Assembly: GCF_014356525.2 (NCBI RefSeq)
Contig: NC_052508.1
Span: 38,653,613 to 38,717,612, forward strand
Source: Nilaparvata lugens
Lineage: Eukaryota > Arthropoda > Insecta > Hemiptera > Delphacidae
Length of the DNA stretch: 64,000 bases
Direction of reading: 5' to 3'
Made by a program: the position numbers and the translations under genes. The notes under the pieces are model-generated. The model was not told the origin of the DNA. It saw nothing but the letters and a program-made list of their open reading frames with translations, and made no database searches. Below, in pieces: positions 43,880-55,641 of this stretch. Numbering within the stretch: the first letter of the stretch is position 1; every line of letters begins with the position of its first letter.

Positions 43880-46800
43880 CAATTCTTGTATCCGATTGGT
43901 AATGTGGATATTCCATCCTCTAATACTATTCTCTTATCATCTTTGGAAGAAAGAGCTTTTTTATTTATATCCACTGTATAGACATGATGCTCTTTAGATC
44001 TGATGCAGGTATTTATCAGTCTATGGTCATTATTCAAGCTGAGACAATTCAAATAATCATCAAATGTAATATATTTATTTAATGCAGCTGACTGAACACC
44101 TTTTGCTTTTTTATTTCATGGTCATACATTCTTATGGAATACATTTTCGCACGAAGACTCATAAATTCCAAGATTATCTTACTATTTACCTCCCAAAGTT
44201 CATCCTTGAACTTTCCCAATACTTTTTTATTCACTGGTGAATAGCAAGGATGGTCAATGGGATAATCAGATGTGTCAAAGTGCTCAATCATGTTATATAT
44301 ATCATCATATAAATCATCAGTAACTATTTCATATAGTAAACTATCTGTATCAGTATATGCTAGCTTAATGTTCTCATTGCCATATTTTGGTATCATTACA
44401 TTGTAATGGAAGTTATACATCACTGTTTTTGAAATATCCAATACGGCTTGACCTATGTATATTGGTTTGTCTAACATTATTTTTTTCTTCTTTAGATGAA
44501 TAGCTACCAAATTCTCACTAAAAATTGTTCTATCAATGAACTCAGGCTTTCTAATCATTTTTTCCATCTTTCTATCACTGCACACTAATTGCATATTAAA
44601 TCTCTCATGAACATTCTCCATTGTCTTACCATAGACTGAATTAATATATGATTTGTACATATCCTTCTCAAAAGCATTTTTAGAGCAAGTATGAAGTCCT
44701 GTGTTATATTCAATGTATGGTTGCAGCCAGCATGACTGTTTGAATCTCAATGCACAGTGAATTTTCTCAACAATAAGGCCATGTTCAACTGCCTGTTTTA
44801 AAGCAATATAGTGAACTATATATTGCTTCCTGCTATTCACATGAGCACATAACTTTTTCTGATCAATTCCAATAGATATACGCTCAGGGAGAAATGGGAG
44901 ATCACAATGATCTACATGTAGTGAACTTGGATATGATACATCAACCTCAAGAATATAGCCATATTCATCTCCTTCTTTTGCTTCAAGTAGATCATTCATA
45001 CTCAAATTAATCCACTGAAAATCCCCAAATGGAAGGGGTTTTGACATGGCAAGACCATATAGGTTATTACAATCTAAAAAAGCAATAAAAACACTTTCAG
45101 CTGTGGAGTCAAATGTTTTCATAAATTTATTGTGGGCCTTGATATGTCGATATGAAACTTGACACAATCCTCCCCTTATCCCCTTCTCAATCATCATGAA
45201 CTTCTCATAGTCTGTAAGAAGTTCAAGTTCATCCCAAGATAGACCAGGTAATGTGTAATAATGACATGGATCCAACTTGTGTGTTTTCATGGTAATATCC
45301 CAAAAATTCTCAAAAATACCAGCCAAAAATAATACATCAGATTTTGCATAATGGTCACTATATTCACCAAGATTTTTGAACCCAAAGGTATTCCATACAT
45401 TTATTGCATGTAAATAATCTTCATCAGTAATTGCTGTCTTATTAAGATTTGAATAAAATGCAGCTTTTTGTGAGAGAGATGTTTCATTCAATTTATCCCA
45501 ACTTGTTATATACTCATATGGAAATACACCTTCCCTTGTTAGTAGAGGAATATGGTGAGGTTGGATAAACTTTGGGATCTCTTCAAGTTTGGGGAGATTC
45601 CTAGCCAGACTATCCGAGCTACTTGGCATGAAATGAAATGAATCTAGAAACTGTAATTTCATGAATTTATTGATTGTCTTTGAAAATGATATATATATTT
45701 TTCTTCTGAGTTGGGGAATTATATCGATCTGCTTCTCATCATAACCCAACTCCCTCACAATAAAGTGACTATCATATCCACTAAGGTTATGGAATAATAC
45801 AGGGAGGAAGTGGGGGACTTGATACTTCAAATTGCAGCTACTATGTGCTGCCCCTCGGTAATTTCCTGTCATATGACAGTGATCTCCGACTTTCACATCA
45901 TCTACACTGAAATGTTCAACACACATATAACAAGTATCTGCCGAATTGTATGCAGCAAGTTCTTCAGGACTCATTTCATTCATTGGATTGTTAGTTTTAT
46001 TTATTTCTGTTATTTCTTCAGCCATTTCCTTCAAATATTTAAGTAACACCTCAGCAGCATCCCTACCCCTGTATATGAATGGCTCTGAGGGTAAATAATC
46101 ATACTGTATTGTTTGTTTCGAATAGACACAGATGCTCATAGCCTCATGTTTGTGTACTTGTACTGTGTATGATGCAGCGATATCTGGTGTACAGCCTTGT
46201 ACGGGCTTTAAAAAACTTTAAAAATCACAGTAAACAGCAAAAGGTACTCGCAGACCTCTCTCAACATGCTCAAACTTCACGAATGGTTTATCATCTGGTA
46301 GCACAACTTTTATAGGATTATTAGCAACACACATCTTCAAATGCTCCCTCAGCTTTTCTTCTTTTAACACTCCATACTGATCATCAAAATGGCTGAAGCA
46401 CCGCTTGCATATTGATATGCTATCTTTATGTTTTGTAATTTGATAACGAACCAATTTTTCAAAGTTTTTTATATATACATAGTGACTGATACCATCATAA
46501 TTGGAAATCAATAGAATATCTCTATGATCTTCAAGTTCTTCATCAACAACTTTCAGAGGATAGACCTTGTTCTTCTCATCTAAGCCGAGTATGTTGATTG
46601 TCATTTGATTCACTTTCTCAAATTTTTAACCTCATTCAATGGTGTGGGGAAAGATACACAAGTGGAGTCATATGTATGATTGAGATTACTGTAACTTGAT
46701 ACTCGATAAGGTTCTTTATCTATCAGTTTAGATAAAATTGCATACTTGAAGCATCTATTATCAAAATTTTGGACATTGATACATGCTTTCCTGTTGTTAA

Positions 46801-47661
46801 TCACTTTGGGAAGTGGTACATAAGTACTACCACCAAGAGGTATATACTTGTTGATGCGTAATCTAAGCCCATCAACATCAAGAAGATGCCATCCACTCTT
46901 TTTTAGTTGCACTTCACTCAACTCAGAATTCAATTTATCAAATCCTAACATTAGAATTTTATCTATATTACTATCTGCAAAAATAGGATAATTTCTTGTT
47001 TTAAATGATACATTCATCTCTTCATCCATTTGATTTATCATTCTACAATCAACTAGTATATTGAACTTAACTGCACCTTTCAAAGACAATGACATATTCA
47101 ATCTTGTAGTTATTTTATCTTTCACAGATTGTAGAAAAAGAGGTAAGTCATGATTGACATCTTGTCGAATGAAGTATGATTTAAGCCGACCTCCAAATGC
47201 AGTCTCATATTCATTAACACCTTCCAAGGATGGTTGCATTGCAAGTAATGCATCTAATTTTGGCTCAACTCTTAGCCATTTTGATGGTATGATTTCTGAT
47301 TCACAAGTTTTATGATGCTTGAGCAAATTGTGTAAATTGATGAAGTTACATCCACAATGAGAGCATGGAACTTCAAAATTTTCATTGCATTTTTTTCATG
47401 CTTTTTTCTTATGTCTGATCTTTGAAAAACTTTACCACATTTCACACAAATAATGTTCATAGCACAGTCTAAGTCTTTATCATCTAAGAATTTAGAGCAG
47501 ATGATCTCATGAAAGTTTCGTGATGGAATTGATTCAAAAGAATTACAACAATATTTACAAATATGATTAAAAGCAGAATCAAATCCCTTTTCACATTTTG
47601 AAACATGTCTTTTCAAATTGAATAAACGTGAGAATTCACGACCACAAATTTCACACCTCAT
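43880..47661 (-). pseudogene. Polinton-type DNA polymerase B, left-arm copy (nearly complete)
   Basis: In order on the minus strand: C2H2-type fingers at 47661-47272 (CEICGREFSRLFNLKRHVSKC); a linker region 47326-46610 and 46613-46218; then the 686-residue frame 46139-44079. That frame has an HNH-like zinc segment (CYMCVEHFS, DHCHMTGNYRGAAH), an exonuclease-like HNLSGYDSHF, FLDCNNLYGL, a Kx3NSxYG motif (YINSVYG) and the palm YTDTDS near residue 595. Family members use a protein-primed terminus to replicate linear DNA. Frame breaks lie near 47300, 46612 and 46210-46140, and a one-base loss near 44107 cuts the last 60 codons (to 43880). A 30-bp deletion relative to the right arm lies near 45236. 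Confidence 0.88.
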
Positions 47662-48076
47662 GATATGATTATAATTGAATAATGCAAATGTATAATGTCA
47701 ATATGTTATATGAGAGTTTAACGAACCAATGACTTCTTCAATAGTCTCCTTGATGTTCGATGACCTCTCCTATGATCCCTTTGATGATCTCCTATTCAAT
47801 GATCTCCTCGATGTCCTTTTTTCAATAATATATTTGATGTCCTATTTGATGACCTCTCCAAAGACCTTTGTGATCACCTCTATGATGACTTCTCCAATGA
47901 TCTCTTCTCTAACAAGTGTATTGTAGAAAACATATAAAAATACTGTACTAATCAAGAGCACAAACGCATCGATGTTCACTACACAAGGACTGAATCCTAA
48001 CTGAGATAATCATCTCTCTCTTAAAGGTAATCCCCCCTCGCTCTAATTGCTCTCTCAAGCATCAGAAAGCCAGGTC
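46628..48076. other. Unique spacer between the Polinton arms
   Basis: 46628-47661 is the polymerase N-terminal coding found only once. 47662-48076 is non-coding with repeated GATGATCTCCT/GATGACCTCTCC pieces (about 47745-47915) and an ATATAAAAATAC stretch near 47934. The right arm joins near 48077, directly at TTTGAGAAAGTG, with no extra repeat at the join visible to me. Confidence 0.7.
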
Positions 48077-50850
48077 ATTGTTAAAAAATTTGAGAAAGTG
48101 AATCAAATGACAATCAACATATTTGGCTTGGATGAGAAGAACAAGGTCTATCCTCTGAAAGTTGTTGATGAAGAACTTGAAGATCATAAAGATATTCTAT
48201 TGATTTCCAATGATGATGGTATCAGTCACTATGTATATATAAAAAACTTTGAAAAATTGGTTCATTATCAAATTACAAAACATAAAGATAGCATATCAAT
48301 ATGCAAGCGGTGCTTCAGCCATTTTGATGATCAGTATGGAGTGTTAAAAGAAGAAAAGCTGAGGGAGCATTTGAAGATGTGTGTTGCTAATAATCCTATA
48401 AGAGTTGTGCTACCAGATGATAAACCATTCGTGAAGTTTGAGCATGTTGAGAGAGGTCTGCGAGTACCTTTTGTTGTTTACTGTGATTTTTAAAGTTTTT
48501 TAAAGCCCGTACAAGGCTGTACACCAGATATCGCTGCATCATACACAGTACAAGTACACAAACATGAGGCTATGAGCATCTGTGTCTATTTGAAACAAAC
48601 AATACAGTATGATTATTTACCCTCAGAGCCATTCATATACAGGGGTAGGGATGCTGCTGAGGTGTTACTTAAATATTTGAAGGAATTGGCTGAAGAAATA
48701 ACAGAAATAAATAAAACTAACAATCCAATGAATGAAATGAGTCCTGAAGAACTTGCTGCATACAATTCGGCAGATACTTGTTATATGTGTGTTAAACATT
48801 TCAGTGTAGATGATGTGAAAGTCGGAGATCACTGTCATATGACAGGAAATTACCGAGGGGCAGCACATAGTAGCTGCAATTTGAAGTATCAAGTCCCCCA
48901 CTTCCTCCCTGTATTATTCCACAACCTTAGTGGATATGATAGTCACTTCATTGTGAGGGAGTTGGGTTATGATGAGAAGCAGATCGATATAATTCCCAAC
49001 TCAGAAGAAAAATATATATATTATTTTCAAAGACAATCAATAAATTCATGAAATTACGGTTTCTAGATTCATTTCGTTTCATGCCAAGTAGCTTGGATAG
49101 TCTGGCTAGGAATCTCCCCAAACTTGAAGAGATCCCAAAGTTTATCCAACCTCAACATATTCCTCTACTTACAAGGAAAGGTGTATTTCCATATGAGTAT
49201 ATAACAAGTCGGGATAAATTGAATGAAACATCTCTCCCACCAAAAGCTGCATTTTATTCAAATCTTAATAAGACAGCAATTACTGATGAAGATTATTCAC
49301 ATGCAATAAATGTATGGAATACCTTTGGGTTCAAAAATCTTGGTGAATATAGTGACCATTATGCAAAAACTGATGTATTATTGTTGGCTGATATTTTTGA
49401 GAATTTTAGGGATATTACCATGAAAACACACAAGTTGGATCCATGTCATTATTACACATTACCTGGTCTATCTTGGGATGCCATGTTAAGATTCACAGGT
49501 ATTGAACTTGAACTTCTTACAGACTATGAGAAGTTCATGATGATTGAGAAGGGGATAAGGGGAGGATTGTGTCAAGTTTCACGTCGACATATCAAGGCCC
49601 ACAATAAATTTATGAGAACATTTGACTCCACAGCTGAAAGTGTTTTCATTGCTTTTTTAGATTGTAATAACCTATATGGTCTTGCCATGTCAAAACCCCT
49701 TCCATTTGGGGATTTTCAGTGGATTAATTTGAGTATGAATGATCTACTTGAAGCAAAAGAAGGAGATGAATATGGCTATATTCTTGAGGTTGATGTATCA
49801 TATCCAAGTTCACTACATGTAGATCATTGTGATCTCCCATTTCTCCCTGAGCGTATATCTATTGGAATTGATCAGAAAAAGTTATGTGCTCATGTGAATA
49901 GCAGGAAGTAATATATAGTTCACTATATTGCTTTAAAACAGGCAGTTGAACATGGCCTTATTGTTGAGAAAATTCACTGTGCATTGAGATTCAAACAGTC
50001 ATGCTGGCTGCAGCCATACATTGAACATAACACAAGACTTCATACTTGCTCTAAAAATGCTTTTGAGAAGGATATGTACAAATTATATATTAATTCAGTC
50101 TATGGTAAGACAATGGAGAATGTTCATGAGAGATTCAATATGCAATTAGTGTGCAGTGATAGAAAGATGGAAAAAATGATTAGAAAGCCTGAGTTCATTG
50201 ATAGAACAATTTTTAGTGAGAATTTGGTAGCTATTCATCTAAAGAAGAAAAAAATAATGTTAGACAAACCAATATACATAGGTCAAGCCGTATTGAATAT
50301 TTCAAAAACAGTGATGTATAACTTCCATTACAATGTAATGATACCAAAATATGGCAATGAGAACATTAAGCTAGCATATACTGATACAGATAGTTTACTA
50401 TATAAAATAGTTACTGATGATTTATATGATGATATATATATAACATGATTGAGCACTTTGACACATCTGATTATCCCATTGACCATCCTTGCTATTCACC
50501 AGTGAATAAAAAAGTATTGGGAAAGTTCAAGGATGAACTTTGGGAGGTAAATAGTAAGATAATCTTGGAATTTGTGGGTCTTCGTGCGAAAATGTATTCC
50601 ATAAGAATGTATGACCATGAAATAAAAAAGCTAAAGGTGTTCAGTCAGCTGCATTAAATAATATATTACATTTGATGATTATTGAATTGTCTCAGCTTGA
50701 ATAATGACCATAGACTGATAAATACCTGCATCAGATCTAAAGAGCATCATGTCTATACAGTGGATATAAATAAAAAAGCTCTTTCTTCCAAAGATGATAA
50801 GAGAATAGTATTAGAGGATGGAATATCCACATTACCAATCGGATACAAGA
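48077..50850 (+). pseudogene. Polinton-type DNA polymerase B, right-arm copy (truncated, broken)
   Basis: Inverted copy lacking the N-terminal finger and linker region. Open pieces are 48077-48493, 48572-49051, 49048-49911, 49984-50448 and 50445-50657. It keeps the zinc segment, HNLSGYDSHF, FLDCNNLYGL, YINSVYG and YTDTDS, and also a ten-residue segment missing from the left arm (near 49480). Private lesions are a frameshift near 49005-49015, CAA to TAA at about 49909, and an AT insertion near 50438. The frame loss near the 3' end is shared with the left arm. It is clearly dead. Confidence 0.88.
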
Positions 50851-50939
50851 ATTGAAGTTAAAAAAAAAATATTATAAGAATCTCAATAAAACTTAAAGTA
50901 CCCTCATTAAGAATATCAAATACCAGAATTTAGTATGGG

Positions 50940-51204
50940 GGGAATAGAAAATGTTTAATAGGGGAATTTTATAATGGGAAATTTTTTTTATGGTTTTGGT
51001 GAGAGCAGCTGCACCTGTTCTTAGCACACCTGTCATCACCTGTTTGGGGAGAAAATCATGGTGGGGGCTTCCTGCTCTCCTATTGGTTGGGGAGAAGTCA
51101 TGGTGGGAGACAAAATGGCTGATGTGGGGGTGGAGGGGGTAAATGCTCACTTCCTATTGGCTACTCATCGCTGGTGGCGCCAGAATCCCCTTATTATCTC
51201 TACT
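50940..51204. repeat. Right Polinton terminal region
   Basis: Reverse complement of 43530-43800 with a few small changes (for example GGCTACTCATCG here against the mirrored GGCTGCTCATCG on the left). It ends at T51204 before TTTGTG. Confidence 0.85.
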
Positions 51205-51210
51205 TTTGTG

Positions 51211-51482
51211 ATCAGTACAAACTATGACTCTATTATCCCCAAAATAATTACGTAACTTTGTTAACCCATACAGACAAGCCAAACATTCCTGTTCACAAAT
51301 AGTATACCCTTTCTCTGCATAAGAAAGTGACCTAGAAGCATAAGCTATCACTTTATGTTCACCATTTTCACCTTCTTGGTATAACTCAGCAGCCAAACCC
51401 ACCGCACTGACATCTGTAGCTAAATAAAAATCTTTACTGTAATCAGGGTGACTTGAAGTTATGCATTCAATAAAATCTATCT
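51211..51482 (-). pseudogene. Gypsy 2: RNase H central part
   Basis: Minus-strand reading with YLATDVSAVGLAAEL, HKVIAYASRSLSYAEK and VIVCTDHK, a typical gypsy RNase H core. It is cut on the right by the LINE and on the left by the Polinton-type element, and continues at 43187. Confidence 0.88.
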
Positions 51483-51616
51483 TTTATTTATTTATTTATT
51501 TATTTATTTATTTTTTATATTTTTTTTTTTTTAAGATTACGTCCTAAAGACTCCAGTCATGGAGTATAAGACAAGTCATGTTATTACATAATAATTCTAA
51601 TACTAAGTAGTTCAAC

Positions 51617-51910
51617 CTAGTTTAGGTTTGAAAGGAATTCTTGTACACTATAAAAAGCTCTATCAACTAAATATTTTTTAATTTGTTTTTTGAAAATCTT
51701 CAAATCATCATTACTTTTCAAGATTTGAGGTAGCTTGTTATAAAATTTCCTACCAATATAATCTGGTTTTTGTTCAAATAACCTACTATTGTGACCCATT
51801 ATATGATAATCTGCTCTGTTTCGCGTATTATACTCATGAACATCTGAATTCTGGATCACACCACTCGTTTTCACATGCATTACAACTTCATATACATACA
51901 AAGATGGCAC
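51617..51910 (-). pseudogene. C-terminal tail of LINE ORF2, frameshifted
   Basis: 97-residue frame (HEYNTRNRADYHIMGHNSRL, KFYNKLPQILK) that continues the ORF2 tail after a frame change near 51912. The NTR-R...H pattern is a usual end for Jockey/CR1-group ORF2 proteins. It is not a separate gene. Confidence 0.85.
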
Positions 51911-51912
51911 AG

Positions 51913-54570
51913 TTAATAGACCAAGCTTTTAAATAAAGGCCTACAAGAGTCTAACCTATTCACTTTCTCTATACATCTGAGTGCCTTCTTTTGAATCTTA
52001 AACACCCTGTCCATATTTTGTTGAGATGAATTACCCCATACTAAAATAGCATACCTAATATGAGATAGTATAAGTCCATGGTAAGCAGTTAACAGTAGTT
52101 TTTTATCATTCAGCCTAGCAAGCTGCCGCAGGACAAATACCCCAGATGATATCTTATTACATATCCTCTCAATGTAAGGATGCCATGTTAATTTCCTGTC
52201 CAATAAAATTCCCAAGAATGCTACTTTCTCTTCTTGGTCTAATTCATTTTCCTCTACAAACACATTTATTTCTCTATCCTCTACTGAATTATATTTACTT
52301 TTGAATTGTAGGAATTGACATTTCTTACTATTTATTGTTAATTGCCTTTGCTTCAAGAATTGGACAATTGACTGTACTCCAGTAAAAGCATTTATTTCTA
52401 GACTATCTAATAAATAATTGTTAAAGATAAGCGATGTGTCATCAGCAAACAACAGAGCTCTGTGATCTTTTAACTCTTTTGGTAATTGGTTCACATACAA
52501 CAGAAACAGTAAGGGACCCAGAATTGAGCCTTGAGGTACTCCAGCCTGGACCTCCAGTTTTTGAGATTTAATTTTTACTATTTCATTCCCATCCACCTTG
52601 GTAAGCTCAACACACTGGTTTCTACCTATGAGATATGATTCAAACCATTTTAGTTCTATACCATTCACACCTACAGTTTTTAGTATTTCCAATAATATTC
52701 TATGGTTCACACAATCAAAAGCTTTGGATAAATCAAGAAATATTGTGGCTGCCTTCTCACCTGAATCTATTATATCTATTAGTCTTTCAACAAGGGATAC
52801 TATTGCAGTCTTAGTAGATTTCCCTTTCTGGAACCCATGCTGTTCATCACATATGAAATTAATTTCTTCCAGGTGCATCAATAGCCTATTTAAAACTACT
52901 CTTTCAAAAATTTTACTTATTACATTTAGAATACTAATGGGTCTATAATTTTCAACTCTTTCAGAATCACCGCTCTTGAAAATTGGCAAAATTTTTCCTT
53001 GTTTCAGATCATCAGGGAAAATACCCTGCTCTAGTGAAGTATTAAGGAGATGCAATAAAGGGTCCAGTAATTCATTTTCACATTCTTTTAAAATTTTGCT
53101 TGAGACCCCATCCAATCCTACTGTTTTTTTGTTATTCAAATTTTTTATTATTCTTGACAACTCATCTCTTGATAATGGATGAAATTTAAATACCTTTTCA
53201 ATTGGCTCAGCATTTAATGTAGTTGTATTACAAGTATTAGTGTTCAGTGACTTTTGGAGATTATATGCAACCTGTTGATAATACTTATTGAAAAAGTTAC
53301 AAATGTCTATACTATCATCCATATAATTTCCATGTTCATCGATTATCCTAGGGACATTAGTAACTGTATCTTTTTGAGCTGCTCTCCTATTTCTATTAAT
53401 TACCTCCCAAACAGCAGAGTTAAAATTGGTACTAGTTGTTAATATTTCAGCTGTTTTCTTACACTTAGCTTTCCTCACTTCTTTTGCATAGTTTTTCTTT
53501 AGACATTTGTATTTGACTTCACTCGGAACATCCCTCACTAATTTAAATTCCTCATAAGCTTCCCTAACAATATTTCTTTGAGTAAGAATATCTTCAGTTA
53601 TCCATTCATCTACTTTGTTTAATTTACTTTTTACTTTGACTTTTTTTATTGGACAGCATACACTAATGTGAAATCTTAGAGTATCAATGAATTGCTTATA
53701 TTTGTAATTTAGGTTACAACTGTTATAAACACTACTCCAATTTTCTTGAAGCAGTTCCTGCTTCAAACAATTTATATTTCCTAGCTCATATTGCTGAATT
53801 TCTTTCACAAAAGTTTTTTTTCTGCTTGGATTCTGGCCCTGCAACTTAACATCTAAAATTTGATAGTTATGATCTGATAGATCTGAGCTACCTAACCTGA
53901 CATTACAACCTTCTATATTTGTGAGGATATTATCAATAATTGTCTGTGAAGTTCGAGTTACTCTTGTATATTCGTGGACCTTAATTTCTAAATTATTCAT
54001 ATTAATAATATCTCTAATATCCTCTGTCATTTTATCCTGCCTGGCAAAATCGGTATTGAAATCTCCTACTACTATAACATTTGTGAAACGAGCGGTTGTA
54101 ATTTCCAAAAGTGTGTGGAGCAGCTCACAAAATTTTTGCCAGTCTCCATTTGGTGACCTATAGATACCTAACACTGCTACCTCAAATCGATCATCAATTT
54201 TTAACCTTAGTCCCGTCACCTCTAAATCCATCTCAACAGAAAATCTCTTAACAAAATCCAGTTCATAAGTTTGGGTATGTTTAGCATTGCTAGTGAATAT
54301 AGATACACCACCACTTCTATGAGCTATTCTACAAAATTCTGATCTCAGTGAATAGCCTGGAATCCTAACTTGATTTATTTCCTTTATTTTTAAGCCATGC
54401 TCTGTGAAAATGACAATGTCAGGATTCTCCTGTTTAAGAAATACTTCTAATCTGTCAATTTTGTTGTGAAGATACTGAATATTTTGATGATAAATACTAA
54501 AAACCTTACCATCTTGTGCTACTCTATCTCTAGCATTTGTAGCTATTTCCCTTTCCCTGTTTTGAGCCAA
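51913..54570 (-). CDS. LINE ORF2: endonuclease and reverse transcriptase
   Basis: An 885-codon open frame. The endonuclease domain has YHQNIQYL, FTEHG, the GIYRSPNGD block, VGDFNTDF and SSDLSDHNYQ, so the Asn, Glu, Asp and His catalytic positions are present. The RT domain has SGDSERVENYRPISILNV, HGFQKGKSTKTA, FLDLSKAFDCVNH, AGVPQGSILGPLLFLLYVNQ and the catalytic LLFADDTSLI. It nicks target DNA and copies the RNA into it. The start at 54570 overlaps ORF1's end by 28 bp in another frame, a common LINE arrangement. Only the last ~97 residues are displaced by a frameshift. Confidence 0.93.
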   Translation of the reverse strand: MAQNREREIATNARDRVAQDGKVFSIYHQNIQYLHNKIDRLEVFLKQENPDIVIFTEHGLKIKEINQVRIPGYSLRSEFCRIAHRSGGVSIFTSNAKHTQTYELDFVKRFSVEMDLEVTGLRLKIDDRFEVAVLGIYRSPNGDWQKFCELLHTLLEITTARFTNVIVVGDFNTDFARQDKMTEDIRDIINMNNLEIKVHEYTRVTRTSQTIIDNILTNIEGCNVRLGSSDLSDHNYQILDVKLQGQNPSRKKTFVKEIQQYELGNINCLKQELLQENWSSVYNSCNLNYKYKQFIDTLRFHISVCCPIKKVKVKSKLNKVDEWITEDILTQRNIVREAYEEFKLVRDVPSEVKYKCLKKNYAKEVRKAKCKKTAEILTTSTNFNSAVWEVINRNRRAAQKDTVTNVPRIIDEHGNYMDDSIDICNFFNKYYQQVAYNLQKSLNTNTCNTTTLNAEPIEKVFKFHPLSRDELSRIIKNLNNKKTVGLDGVSSKILKECENELLDPLLHLLNTSLEQGIFPDDLKQGKILPIFKSGDSERVENYRPISILNVISKIFERVVLNRLLMHLEEINFICDEQHGFQKGKSTKTAIVSLVERLIDIIDSGEKAATIFLDLSKAFDCVNHRILLEILKTVGVNGIELKWFESYLIGRNQCVELTKVDGNEIVKIKSQKLEVQAGVPQGSILGPLLFLLYVNQLPKELKDHRALLFADDTSLIFNNYLLDSLEINAFTGVQSIVQFLKQRQLTINSKKCQFLQFKSKYNSVEDREINVFVEENELDQEEKVAFLGILLDRKLTWHPYIERICNKISSGVFVLRQLARLNDKKLLLTAYHGLILSHIRYAILVWGNSSQQNMDRVFKIQKKALRCIEKVNRLDSCRPLFKSLVY

Positions 54571-55641
54571 TTTACTAAAAAATTGTAATTTGTTTTTTTG
54601 ACTGTTTTTAAACCAGAGGATTGCAAACGGCTTTCAATCAGCTCTGCCAATCTATTACAAAATATTACTTTGCCAGATCGATTTAGATGCAACCCATGAT
54701 TAGTGAAGTTATGTCTTTTCAGCCTTTCATTTAGAAAACAAATCCCCAGTTGTTTAGAATTCTTATTTTTTAGGCTGTTGATTGTATTATGGATTGATTT
54801 GTTTGTCGAATTGATTGCTTCATTTAACTCTGGCCTATCAAACCTATTAGGAATAGTACTTATTATTAAGTTTGTTTTTTTGCTGAGTGGCACAATTTAC
54901 TTAAGGAAGATGATTCAAGTTAGGTTCATTTATATTATTTGAGCCACCCAGTACAAGTAGATAGTCATTTTCATCAAAGTCTTTAGTTTGTTCCCTAGCT
55001 GACTCTACAACTGCATTAATTGATGCACTTGGCTTGAAAAAACATTGGACATCAAATTTATTTTTCAATCTTTTATCAAGGAGATCACTGCAATCACGTC
55101 CATGACTGGACGTCAGTAGCAGAACTCTCCCTTTCCTATCTTTATTTCCCTCAGCTATATTTTTGGTTGCTGTCTTCAAAACCTCACTGTACGTTTTATT
55201 TCGACCATTTTCAGAGCATTTCCCATCATTTAGGTTAGATTCTATTTTTTTGCATTTGGACGGAGGTTCTATCATACATTTAGTATTATCAAATTTAGAT
55301 TTTAGTTTCTTTATTTCCTCCGACATTAGACTACATTGATTTTTTAGATTTAGTATTTCTTTTTTATGGTCTTCATCTTGTAATTTTATAATCAGTTCCA
55401 AATATTTAATTTCTTCTACCATCCCTAACCTTTCTTCCTCAGACGTTTTTAGAGTTACTTCTAATTGGTTTTTTAAATTAGTGTGGCTACTTTGTAGTTG
55501 AGCAACTTTTTCGGCTAAAGTAGTTTGAGGAACTGGGGTTTTTGGTTTTGGCGTTTTTGAATTTTGGTTTTGGGAACGCGTAAGTACTCCCGCAATGTTT
55601 ACATTTCTATTAATAACCTTCGGTGTTCTATTTGAGCTCAT
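54543..55641 (-). pseudogene. LINE ORF1: coiled coil plus SGNH-hydrolase-like domain
   Basis: The first frame, 55641-54901, has a Lys/Pro-rich N-terminus, a coiled coil (about residues 40-115) and then VLLLTSSHGRDCSDLL with a Ser/His-Asp block, followed by YLLVLGGSNNI. The second frame, 54893-54543, continues with NHGLHLNRSGKVIFCNRL, the block that in SGNH esterases carries the catalytic His. Esterase-type ORF1 proteins are known in CR1-group LINEs, where they bind RNA or lipid. A frame break near 54897 separates the parts. Confidence 0.8.

Larger units (their letters stand above)
43530..51204. mobile_element. Polinton/Maverick-type element in snap-back (inverted-duplicate) form
   Basis: The ends are AGTAGAGATAATAAGGGG and its reverse complement. 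The flanks are TTTGTG at 43524-43529 and TTTGTG at 51205-51210, a 6-bp duplication. AG-starting termini with 6-bp duplications and a protein-primed family B DNA polymerase are known Polinton traits. Unusually, the inverted arms are about 3.1 kb each (43530-46627 and 48077-51204) and both carry the polymerase C-terminal two-thirds. Only 1.45 kb of unique spacer separates them. No integrase, ATPase, protease or capsid gene is present, so this is a deletion/inversion derivative. Confidence 0.88.
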
